A stretch of DNA of 32,737 nt from Bacteroidota bacterium (GTDB lineage Bacteria; Bacteroidota; Bacteroidia; Chitinophagales; Chitinophagaceae), in assembly GCA_947461595.1 (NCBI GenBank), contig CANHLZ010000005.1, forward strand, positions 1 through 32,737, written 5' to 3'. Positions 19,259 through 29,814 of the stretch are shown here, piece by piece; position 1 is the first letter of the stretch, and the number at the start of each line of letters is the position of its first letter. The notes below the pieces were generated by a model that saw only the letters and a list, made by a program, of their open reading frames with translations, made no database searches and was not told where the DNA came from. Both the position numbers and the translations under genes were made by a program.

Positions 19259-19298
19259 AAAAATACGAAATAAAAGAATAAAACAATTTGTATTTTAG

Positions 19299-21572
<2,274 letters not shown>

Positions 21573-21586
21573 ATAAACAACAAAAA

Positions 21587-22585
21587 CTAAATAATCCCCT
21601 TACTTGCTAGATATTCCGCAATCTGCACCGCATTGGTAGCAGCACCTTTACGTAAGTTATCGCTCACAATCCACATGTTTAAAGTTTTTGCTTGAGTTTC
21701 ATCGCGGCGTAAACGGCCCACAAAAACCTCGTCTTTTTCATGCGCCCATAAAGGCATTGGATAAAATTGTTCCGCATCATTTTGTTGAACTACTACCCCT
21801 GGTGCTGCTGCCAGTTCGGCGATCAATTCCTTCAAATCAAATTCATTTTCAAATTCTACATTCACACTCTCACTGTGCCCCCCCATCACCGGAATACGAA
21901 CAGTGGTCGCGGTTACTTTAATGCTATCATCTTGCATGATTTTGCAAGTTTCTTTGACCATTTTCATTTCTTCTTTGGTATAGCCGTTTTCTAAAAAAAC
22001 ATCAATTTGCGGTATCGCATTTAAATCAATAGCATATTTGTAAGCCATGTCTTCGGTTGCTACCTTAGCTCCTTTTCTTTCTTCCATTAATTGATCAACT
22101 GCTTTTTTACCGGTACCAGTGACACTTTGATAAGTACTTACTATCACTCTTTTAATTGTATATTTTGCGTGCAAAGGTTGCAAAGCCACTACCATTTGAA
22201 TGGTTGAACAATTCGGATTGGCAATAATTAAATCTTCGGCAGTTAATACATTTGCATTTACTTCTGGCACTACCAATTTTTTAGTAGGGTCCATTCGCCA
22301 TGCAGAAGAATTATCAATCACCCGAATACCTGCTGCTGCAAATTTTGGCGCCCACTCCAAGGAAGTGCTCCCACCTGCAGAAAAAATAGCCACTGCTGGT
22401 TTGGCCGCAATACCTTCCTCCATGCCTACTATTTTAAAGGACTTGCCTTTAAAGCTAACTTCCTTACCAACAGAACGGGCAGAAGCCACTGGAATTAACT
22501 CAGTTACTGGAAAATTCCTTTCAGCTAGTACTTGTAACATTTTTGTGCCCACTAGCCCAGTGGCACCAACTACTGCAACTTTCAT
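21587..22585 (-). CDS. asd: Aspartate-semialdehyde dehydrogenase
   Basis: VAVVGATGLVGTKMLQVL, catalytic NPNCSTIQM, VTGTGKKAVDQL, RIPVMGGHSESV. Confidence 0.97.
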   Translation of the reverse strand: MKVAVVGATGLVGTKMLQVLAERNFPVTELIPVASARSVGKEVSFKGKSFKIVGMEEGIAAKPAVAIFSAGGSTSLEWAPKFAAAGIRVIDNSSAWRMDPTKKLVVPEVNANVLTAEDLIIANPNCSTIQMVVALQPLHAKYTIKRVIVSTYQSVTGTGKKAVDQLMEERKGAKVATEDMAYKYAIDLNAIPQIDVFLENGYTKEEMKMVKETCKIMQDDSIKVTATTVRIPVMGGHSESVNVEFENEFDLKELIAELAAAPGVVVQQNDAEQFYPMPLWAHEKDEVFVGRLRRDETQAKTLNMWIVSDNLRKGAATNAVQIAEYLASKGII

Positions 22586-22605
22586 TTTGTTTATTTTATT
22601 AATTT

Positions 22606-22635
22606 AAAAAGCCTCCCAATTTCTTGGAAGGCTTT
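22606..22635 (-). terminator. Intrinsic terminator in the asd leader
   Basis: Minus strand AAAGCCTTCCAA-GAAA-TTGGGAGGCTTTTT: 12-bp stem with one G-U pair, GAAA tetraloop, U-tract; ends 20 nt before the asd ATG. Confidence 0.8.
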
Positions 22636-22664
22636 CTGAATATATTTTTAGCATACAAACAATC

Positions 22665-22675
22665 AGCACCTTCCT
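22665..22675 (-). promoter_or_regulatory. Candidate antiterminator strand (AGGAAGGTGCT)
   Basis: GGAAGG (22669-22674) is complementary to CCTTCC of the terminator 5' arm (22626-22631) and lies directly after the leader ORF stop. Confidence 0.5.
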
Positions 22676-22676
22676 A

Positions 22677-22721
22677 TTACAGGGGTTTCATAATTTGTTT
22701 TGTATGTTTATATTTTGTCAT
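22677..22721 (-). CDS. Candidate leader peptide MTKYKHTKQIMKPL of asd
   Basis: 14-codon ORF ATG ACA AAA TAT AAA CAT ACA AAA CAA ATT ATG AAA CCC CTG TAA between pfkB and the asd-proximal terminator; enriched in Lys, Thr, Met, Ile. Confidence 0.45.
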   Translation of the reverse strand: MTKYKHTKQIMKPL

Positions 22722-22757
22722 GTCGTGAACGAAATTAAATCGAATCCAATGAATCAC

Positions 22758-22765
22758 CAAATTTA
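22758..22765 (-). promoter_or_regulatory. Candidate -7 box TAAATTTG for the asd leader transcript
   Basis: Exact TAnnTTTG match overlapping the pfkB stop codon, 36 nt upstream of the leader ORF start; a second match TAATTTTG lies just upstream inside pfkB. Confidence 0.35.
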
Positions 22766-23683
22766 TACTAATTCAATATCAAAATTAACCAGCTGAACGA
22801 ACGATTGTATGCGTTCTTTAATATCCAATTCATTAATTTCAGTTAATCGTTGTGTTCCAAATTTTTCTACACAAAAACTTGCCAAAGCACTACCTACAAT
22901 GATAGCTGACTTCATATTATTGAAAGAGAAATCTTTAGTTTTTGCTAAATGTGCAACAAAGCCGCCCGCAAAGGTATCTCCAGCACCTGTAGGATCAAAT
23001 ACATCTTCTAATGGTAAGGCAGGTGCAAAAAATACTTCTGATTTATGAAATAAAAGCGCTCCATGTTCCCCTTTTTTTATAATTAAAAACTTAGGTCCCA
23101 TCGCCATAATTTTTTTGGCTGCTTTCACTAAGCTATACTCTCCACTTAATTGACGTGCTTCACTATCATTCACCATTAAAACATCTACCAAACTTATAGT
23201 ATGTAATAAGTCATCCATCATTACTTCCATCCAAAAATTCATCGTGTCCATTACGATTAATTTAGGACGATTTTTCATTTGCTTAATCACACTACTTTGT
23301 ACCCCTGGCACTAAATTACCCAACATTAAAATTTCACAGTCCTGGTAACTATCTGGCACAACAGGTTGAAAATTTTCCAATACATTTAATTGCGTCTCCA
23401 CGGTATCTCGGGTATTCATATCTAAATGATACTTCCCACTCCAGAAAAATGTTTTTTCATCTTTTTTTATTTGTACCCCTTCTAAATTTACACCTCGAGC
23501 AGCTAGCGCGTCTAATTCAGATTGAGGAAAATCACCTCCAACAATAGAAATTTGCTTCACCGTAGTGAAGTTGGAAGCGCACCATGCAATATAAGTAGCC
23601 GCTCCACCAATTATCTTATCGCTTTTCCCAAATGGGGTTTCAATGGCATCAAAGGCCATGGATCCTACAACTACTAATGACAT
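22763..23683 (-). CDS. PfkB-family sugar/nucleoside kinase
   Basis: N-terminal VVGSMAFDAIETPFGKSDKIIGGAATYIAW and C-terminal DPTGAGDTFAGGF motif. Confidence 0.93.
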   Translation of the reverse strand: MSLVVVGSMAFDAIETPFGKSDKIIGGAATYIAWCASNFTTVKQISIVGGDFPQSELDALAARGVNLEGVQIKKDEKTFFWSGKYHLDMNTRDTVETQLNVLENFQPVVPDSYQDCEILMLGNLVPGVQSSVIKQMKNRPKLIVMDTMNFWMEVMMDDLLHTISLVDVLMVNDSEARQLSGEYSLVKAAKKIMAMGPKFLIIKKGEHGALLFHKSEVFFAPALPLEDVFDPTGAGDTFAGGFVAHLAKTKDFSFNNMKSAIIVGSALASFCVEKFGTQRLTEINELDIKERIQSFVQLVNFDIELV

Positions 23684-23846
23684 GTTTTATAATTTAATTT
23701 TCAGCTGCGAAACTACGATTTTTACTGCTAAGTAGATTTTAGAATCAGAAACTAACCAGCATTTGTTCTAAGTGGTTGATAATCAAAAAACTAACAAAAT
23801 AGCTCCTTTTTTAAAATTAGTCCCCTTTTTTAAAGAAATAATTCTA

Positions 23847-23854
23847 TAATTTTG
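23847..23854 (+). promoter_or_regulatory. Candidate -7 box TAATTTTG for the TetR-family regulator
   Basis: Exact TAnnTTTG match 30 nt upstream of the ATG at 23884. Confidence 0.4.
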
Positions 23855-23883
23855 TACTAACAAATTACCAATTTTATAGTTAT

Positions 23884-24480
23884 ATGGCCAGAATTAAAAC
23901 GGAGAAAAACGGATCAAGAAAAGATGTAATTGTTAGTAAAGCAGCGACTCTTTTTAGAGAAAAAGGATATAAAGCAGCAAGTATGCGTGATTTAGCAGAG
24001 GCTGTAGGGGTAGAAGCCGCAAGCTTATACAATCATATCAAATCAAAAAGCGAATTACTCCATGAATTGGTTTTTAATGTAGCCAATAGATTTGTATTAA
24101 AGATGGATGAGATTGAATCAGAACCCATCAGCTCTCTTCAAAAAATGGAAAAATTATTACGCTTTCACATCAGCGAAATGATCAATAGTTACGAGGAAGT
24201 ATATGTAAGTGATAGAGAATGGAAACATTTGTCTGATCCGTATTTATCGAATTTTCAAAATCAACGAAGAGTATACCGCAAAAGGATTGCAGCGATTATT
24301 GAAGAAGGTATTAGAAATAAAGAAATCAAAGCCATTGACGCACCAACCGTTGTATTAATATTTTTACACGCAGTAAGTGGTATTGAAAGTTGGCATAGAT
24401 CTACCAAAAAAATAAGCGCTTCCGAATTAGAACAAAACATGGTCGCTATTTTAATTGATGGATTAAAAGCCAATAAATAA
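23884..24480 (+). CDS. TetR/AcrR family transcriptional regulator
   Basis: N-terminal HTH: IVSKAATLFREKGYKAASMRDLAEAVGVEAASLYNHIKSKSELL. Confidence 0.94.
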   Translation: MARIKTEKNGSRKDVIVSKAATLFREKGYKAASMRDLAEAVGVEAASLYNHIKSKSELLHELVFNVANRFVLKMDEIESEPISSLQKMEKLLRFHISEMINSYEEVYVSDREWKHLSDPYLSNFQNQRRVYRKRIAAIIEEGIRNKEIKAIDAPTVVLIFLHAVSGIESWHRSTKKISASELEQNMVAILIDGLKANK

Positions 24481-24604
24481 AATTTTCGCATTTTTTATTA
24501 CTTACCTACTTAGCAAGCAGTTTTTTAATTCAATTCAGCAAAGCTTTTGCAGATAGTGTTGAATGAGTTACTATAATAATCCTGCTTTAGCCACCAGATT
24601 TAGT

Positions 24605-24612
24605 TAACTTTG
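24605..24612 (+). promoter_or_regulatory. Candidate -7 box TAACTTTG for obg
   Basis: Exact TAnnTTTG match about 18 nt upstream of the GTG start. Confidence 0.4.
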
Positions 24613-24629
24613 CCATTCATTACAACAAA

Positions 24630-25631
24630 GTGTCAGAAAGAAACAATTTTATAGATTACATCCGTATTTTTTGCCATAGTGGACATGGGGGTGCAGGATG
24701 CAAGCACTTTTTACGCAATAAATTAACTGCCAAAGGAGGCCCAGATGGTGGGGATGGTGGCCGTGGAGGTCATATCATACTTAGAGGGAATGCTCAACTA
24801 TGGACCTTACTGCATCTACGCTATTATAAAAATGTAATCGCAGATGATGGTGAAAATGGAACAAAAAATAAGTGTACCGGCAAAGATGGTCAAGATATTA
24901 TCATAGAAGTACCTTTGGGGACCATAGCTAGAGATGAGCTTACAGGGAAAGTGGAAGCAGAAATTTTAAAGGACGGTCAAGAAGTGATATTGGTCAAAGG
25001 GGGTCGAGGGGGCTTAGGCAATAGCAATTTTGCTACCCCTACACAACAGGTACCCGAATATGCTCAACCTGGAGAAGATGGAGTAGAAGGCTGGAAAAAC
25101 ATTGAATTAAAAGTATTGGCCGATGTGGGATTGGTTGGATTTCCTAATGCAGGTAAATCGACTTTACTTTCGGTGATAACCGCCGCTAAACCTAAAATTG
25201 CCAATTACGCATTTACCACTTTAACGCCTCAATTAGGCATGGTAGAATACCGTAATAACCTATCTTTTTGTATTGCAGATTTGCCAGGTATTATCGAAGG
25301 TGCTGCAGAAGGCAAAGGTTTGGGACATCGATTTTTAAGACATATTGAACGCAATGCAGTTTTACTATTTTTAATTCCTGCAGATTCAAATGATCACAAA
25401 AAAGAATTTGAAATTTTAAAAAACGAATTAGAACAATTCAATCCAGAGTTGCTTCAAAAAGAATTTATCATTGCCATTAGCAAATCTGATTTGCTAGATC
25501 AAGAGTTAACGGATGCTATTACCAAAGAGCTTCCTAAAAACATTCCTCATATTTTTATTTCCTCTGCCACTCAAAAAAACTTAGTAGAACTAAAAGATAT
25601 TTTGTGGAAGGCCTTGAACAAGCCCATCTAA
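24630..25631 (+). CDS. obg: GTPase Obg/CgtA (GTG start)
   Basis: [39 protein letters not shown]1 [36 protein letters not shown]. Confidence 0.98.
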   Translation: MSERNNFIDYIRIFCHSGHGGAGCKHFLRNKLTAKGGPDGGDGGRGGHIILRGNAQLWTLLHLRYYKNVIADDGENGTKNKCTGKDGQDIIIEVPLGTIARDELTGKVEAEILKDGQEVILVKGGRGGLGNSNFATPTQQVPEYAQPGEDGVEGWKNIELKVLADVGLVGFPNAGKSTLLSVITAAKPKIANYAFTTLTPQLGMVEYRNNLSFCIADLPGIIEGAAEGKGLGHRFLRHIERNAVLLFLIPADSNDHKKEFEILKNELEQFNPELLQKEFIIAISKSDLLDQELTDAITKELPKNIPHIFISSATQKNLVELKDILWKALNKPI

Positions 25632-25681
25632 TTATTGCAAAGAAAAAAAATACTGAAAGAAAAATTAGACTAACATAATTT

Positions 25682-25713
25682 AAAAAGCCCCCCGATGTTT
25701 CGGGGGGCTTTTT
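25682..25713. terminator. Bidirectional intrinsic terminator between convergent obg and typA
   Basis: AAAAAGCCCCCCGATGTTTCGGGGGGCTTTTT: perfect GCCCCCCG/CGGGGGGC stem flanked by A-tract and U-tract. Confidence 0.95.
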
Positions 25714-25734
25714 AATAAGTCATCAGAAAAATAT

Positions 25735-27537
25735 TTAATTCGATGCCGCCTTAGTGGCTTTGCTTCGGTTGTTTTCGTCTAAAATAGATTTACGCATACG
25801 AACCGATTTTGGTGTTACTTCAATACACTCATCAAATTGAATGTATTCCATACACTCTTCTAAAGTGTATTGCACTTTAGGAGTAATACGTACGCTATCA
25901 TCAGAACCACTCGCACGGTGGTTGGTTAATTTTTTCATCTCCACAGCATTGATATTTAAATCACCTGGCTTAATATGCTCAGCCAATACTTGTCCTGCAT
26001 AAATTTCTTCACCTGGTTCTATAAAGAAACGACCTCTGTCTTGTAATTTATCAATAGAATAAGCAGTGGTTAATCCAGAAAACTTCGCCACCAATACGCC
26101 ATTGCTTCTTCCAGGAATAGGTCCTTTCCAAGGCTTGTATTCGCTAAAACGGTGGGCCATTACAGCTTCACCAGCAGTTTGGGTGAGCATTTGAGAACGT
26201 AGACCAATCAATCCTCTTGAAGGAATGTCAAATTCCAAATGTTGAATGGTTCCTTTGGTTTCCATAATTAACATCTCCCCTTTCTTTTGGGTAACCAAGT
26301 CAATTACTTTACCGCTATAATCTGATGGAACATCCACTACTAATATTTCAAATGGCTCATTTTTTCTGCCATCAATATCTTTTACCAATACTTGAGGATT
26401 ACCAACTGTTAATTCATATCCTTCGCGACGCATGGTTTCCACTAATACCCCTAAGTGTAAAATACCACGACCGAATACCAAGAAACTATCTGCACTATCT
26501 GTTTCTTCTACACGCAAAGCCAAATTCTTTTCTGTCTCTTTCATTAAACGATCACGTATGTGACGAGAAGTTACAAACTTACCTTCCTTACCGAAGAAAG
26601 GAGAGTTATTAATACTAAAGGTCATACTCATCGTAGGTTCATCAACACTAATTACGGGTAATGCTTCTGGATTTTCAGGATCAGCAATGGTATCACCAAT
26701 ACTAAAATCATCTAACCCTACCACAGCACATAAATCACCAGAAACGACTTCTGATACTTTACGCTTGCCCATTCCTTCAAAGACGTATAATTCTTTTACT
26801 TTATTTTTCTTTAAACTTCCGTCTGCTTTTACTAGTACAATATTTTGTCCTTCCTTAATAGTGCCTCTTTCTACTTTACCAATGGCAATACGACCTAAGA
26901 AAGATGAATAATCCAATGAAGTAATTTGCATTTGTGTATGCCCATCTTTTACATCTGGTCCTGGTACATATTTCAAGATACCATCCATTAAAGGAAATAT
27001 ATCTTCACATTGCGTTAAGCTATCATTGAACCAACCATTTTTTCCACTACCATAAAAAGTAGGGAAATTTAATTGTTCTTCGGTGGCATCTAAATTGAAA
27101 AATAATTCAAAAACTGCATCGTGCACTTCGTCAGGACGGCAGTTTTCTTTATCTACTTTATTGATAATTACAATTGGTTTCAAATTCAATTGCAATGCTT
27201 TTTGTAATACGAAACGAGTTTGAGGCATAGGGCCTTCAAAAGCGTCTACTAACAAACAAACCCCATCAGCCATTTTCAAAACACGTTCTACTTCACCACC
27301 AAAGTCAGAGTGACCCGGGGTGTCAATTACGTTAATTTTAACTCCGTTATAGGTAACAGATGCGTTCTTACTTAAAATGGTGATTCCTCTTTCACGTTCA
27401 AGCTCATTGCTATCCATGATCAAGTCTCCAGTTTCCTGGTTATCTCTGAATACTTTTGTAGCGTGTAAAATACGGTCTACCAGGGTGGTTTTGCCGTGGT
27501 CAACGTGAGCGATAATAGCGATGTTTCTAATTTCCAT
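25735..27537 (-). CDS. typA: Translational GTPase TypA/BipA
   Basis: MEIRNIAIIAHVDHGKTTLVDRILH, RERGITILSKNASV, DTPGHSDFGGEVERVL. ORF track starts at 27573, but the internal ATG at 27537 gives the canonical N-terminus. Confidence 0.97.
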   Translation of the reverse strand: MEIRNIAIIAHVDHGKTTLVDRILHATKVFRDNQETGDLIMDSNELERERGITILSKNASVTYNGVKINVIDTPGHSDFGGEVERVLKMADGVCLLVDAFEGPMPQTRFVLQKALQLNLKPIVIINKVDKENCRPDEVHDAVFELFFNLDATEEQLNFPTFYGSGKNGWFNDSLTQCEDIFPLMDGILKYVPGPDVKDGHTQMQITSLDYSSFLGRIAIGKVERGTIKEGQNIVLVKADGSLKKNKVKELYVFEGMGKRKVSEVVSGDLCAVVGLDDFSIGDTIADPENPEALPVISVDEPTMSMTFSINNSPFFGKEGKFVTSRHIRDRLMKETEKNLALRVEETDSADSFLVFGRGILHLGVLVETMRREGYELTVGNPQVLVKDIDGRKNEPFEILVVDVPSDYSGKVIDLVTQKKGEMLIMETKGTIQHLEFDIPSRGLIGLRSQMLTQTAGEAVMAHRFSEYKPWKGPIPGRSNGVLVAKFSGLTTAYSIDKLQDRGRFFIEPGEEIYAGQVLAEHIKPGDLNINAVEMKKLTNHRASGSDDSVRITPKVQYTLEECMEYIQFDECIEVTPKSVRMRKSILDENNRSKATKAASN

Positions 27538-27554
27538 GTACTGTTTTGAGGCTG

Positions 27555-27562
27555 CAAAGGTA
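27555..27562 (-). promoter_or_regulatory. Candidate -7 box TACCTTTG for typA
   Basis: Exact TAnnTTTG match upstream of the preferred ATG (27537) and downstream of the longer ORF-track start, supporting the shorter start. Confidence 0.5.
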
Positions 27563-27614
27563 CATTGTTTCAACTCCTAAAAAAAACAAAAGGGAGAAAT
27601 TGGAATAATAAGAT

Positions 27615-28703
27615 TTACACTCTAATATATATATTATATTTATTTAATACATAACCCAATAACCAGCAAACAAGCATATAAGAAAAAGCAAAGGCCAGGG
27701 AGGCCCAATAGGCGGCTAAATGAGCAAAGCTATTTTGATAAATCCAATCAAATAAGGACTGATTACCAATAGAAATAAGATGTAGGCAGATTAATAAGAT
27801 TTCAGAGAAAAGATAGATGACCAATGGATTTTTGCCAAAAACCTCAAAAAAGCTAGCAAACTGATGTTGATGATGCAATTCAATACGATAAATAATAGTG
27901 GCCAAAATAATCATATCTAAGCCCACCGTCAAAAGCACAAATGAACTTGACCATAATTTTTTATTAATGGGAAATTGATAATTCCACATGAACGCCAAAA
28001 AAACAAATCCAGCCCCCCACATTAATAAATGAGTAAGGCCTTCATAGGTTTTACCTTTTTCTTGTATAAATTTTCCTACAATATAACCAATGAGCACATT
28101 TACAATAGCAGGCAAAGTACTTATCCAACCTTCCGGATCAAAAGCAAATCCTTCCCCATGATACATATGACTTTCCCCCATTAGCCATTTATCAAATACA
28201 ATACCCACATTCCCATTAATACTTAAAGGATCGGCAGGAGACCCATAGGCCATACAAATATACCAGTAGGCAATTAATAGTAATGCAGATAATATCATCA
28301 CTACCCGCTCATGCATGTATAAAATAATGATAGAGGCAATTCCATAGCAAAGCGCAATTCTTTGCAGAACCCCTAATATACGGGTATCACTCATAGGACT
28401 GGTAAAAGGAAACCAATACATGAGGTAGCCTAGTAAAAATATAAGTAATGTTCTTTTTAAGATTTTGAGCATTACTGTTGAATTGCTTAATTTTTCCCAC
28501 TTAGGTAATACAAAACTCATCGAATTTCCGACCGCAAATAAAAAGGAAGGAAAGACTAAATCGGTGGGGGTGAATCCATTCCATTTAGCATGTAAAAAAG
28601 GAGCAAAAGTAACCGACCCATCACCTGGTGTATTAACAATAATCATTAAGCAAATGACCATGCCTCTAAATACGTCCAGGGAAAGAAATCTGTTTTGAAA
28701 CAT
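27615..28703 (-). CDS. HGSNAT/DUF5009-like membrane acyltransferase-family protein
   Basis: LSLDVFRGMVICLMIIVNTPGDG, FTPTDLVFPSFLFAVGNSMSF, multiple TM segments, GVLQRIALCYGIAS motif. Confidence 0.9.
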   Translation of the reverse strand: MFQNRFLSLDVFRGMVICLMIIVNTPGDGSVTFAPFLHAKWNGFTPTDLVFPSFLFAVGNSMSFVLPKWEKLSNSTVMLKILKRTLLIFLLGYLMYWFPFTSPMSDTRILGVLQRIALCYGIASIIILYMHERVVMILSALLLIAYWYICMAYGSPADPLSINGNVGIVFDKWLMGESHMYHGEGFAFDPEGWISTLPAIVNVLIGYIVGKFIQEKGKTYEGLTHLLMWGAGFVFLAFMWNYQFPINKKLWSSSFVLLTVGLDMIILATIIYRIELHHQHQFASFFEVFGKNPLVIYLFSEILLICLHLISIGNQSLFDWIYQNSFAHLAAYWASLAFAFSYMLVCWLLGYVLNKYNIYIRV

Positions 28704-28786
28704 ACTAACATTTTAGACATTTAAGGTACATAAAAAAAATTTTTAAAACAAGGCATTTCACCTAGTTTTAGCTGAAATGAATATAA

Positions 28787-29767
28787 ATGCGCAAGTTGGT
28801 TTTTAGTTTTAGAATTCTAATCAACCTTGTTGGCATTTTTTTACTGGGGCCGCACCCTGAAAAGCCCTATTTTGATGATGTACTTCCTGCTATTTCAGAT
28901 CAAATACCTATTGATGCTTATGTAAGTAGTATTGAAAGTAGTCAGAAAATAAAACCAAATAATCAAGCTAAAATTATTTGGGCGGACACAGCACAGCAGC
29001 CCACAGAATATGCCATTGTTTATTTACATGGATTTAGTGCTAGTCAAATGGAAGGCGATCCAGTACACCTTAATATTGCCAAACAGTTTCATTGTAATTT
29101 ATACTTATCAAGATTGGCAGAACATGGTATTGCTGGTAGCAATGTCATGCAAAATCTCACAGCCGAAAATTTTTGGGAATCTGCAAAAGAAGCCTATGCC
29201 ATTGGAAAAAAAATTGGAAAAAAAGTAATTTTAATGAGTACTTCCACTGGAGGCACTTTGTCTCTTCAATTGGCAGCAAGCTATCCAGAAATTGCAGGTC
29301 TTATTTTGTACTCACCCAATATAGAAATTAATAAACTAAGTGCCTCCTTATTAAACATACCATGGGGATTACAATTGGCGAGATTGGTTCAAAATGGAAA
29401 TTTTAACAATGTAAAATATACGAATAAGGATTACCCTAAATATTGGAGCCCCCATTATCGATTAGAAGCTACTGTAGAATTGCAGAATCTAATTAAGGCA
29501 ACCATGAATAAAAAATTGTTTGAAAAAGTACATCAACCTTGCTTAACCTTATTTTACTACAAAGACGAAAATCATCAAGACAATGTAGTTAAAGTAAGTG
29601 CCATCAAAAAGATGTTTTCAGAAATTAGCACACCCAATAACTTAAAAGTTATTAAAGCAATGCCCAATACAGGGAACCATGTAATTGCTTCTCCTATGGT
29701 ATCTAAAGATGTTGAAGGCGTTCAAAAAGAAACAGCAAAGTTTATTGCAGAAAAAATAATAAAGTAG
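28787..29767 (+). CDS. Alpha/beta hydrolase (esterase/lipase-like)
   Basis: IVYLHGFSASQMEG oxyanion region; nucleophile elbow MSTSTGGTLSLQLA; C-terminal NTGNHVIASP with candidate catalytic His. Confidence 0.85.
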   Translation: MRKLVFSFRILINLVGIFLLGPHPEKPYFDDVLPAISDQIPIDAYVSSIESSQKIKPNNQAKIIWADTAQQPTEYAIVYLHGFSASQMEGDPVHLNIAKQFHCNLYLSRLAEHGIAGSNVMQNLTAENFWESAKEAYAIGKKIGKKVILMSTSTGGTLSLQLAASYPEIAGLILYSPNIEINKLSASLLNIPWGLQLARLVQNGNFNNVKYTNKDYPKYWSPHYRLEATVELQNLIKATMNKKLFEKVHQPCLTLFYYKDENHQDNVVKVSAIKKMFSEISTPNNLKVIKAMPNTGNHVIASPMVSKDVEGVQKETAKFIAEKIIK

Positions 29768-29814
29768 TAGGACTTTATTTAAACCCCTTCTTTTAAAAAA
29801 TAATTTCTATTGCA

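Noticed and set aside
22200-22607. 135-aa + strand ORF antisense to asd
   Set aside because: Antisense to a confidently identified gene; residue pattern mirrors the asd codons.
25682-25713. Strong GC hairpin between obg and typA as possible novel element
   Set aside because: A textbook bidirectional rho-independent terminator between convergent genes.
29768-29814. Terminator between the convergent hydrolase and RND genes
   Set aside because: No convincing GC stem with U-tract could be identified in the short AT-rich gap.
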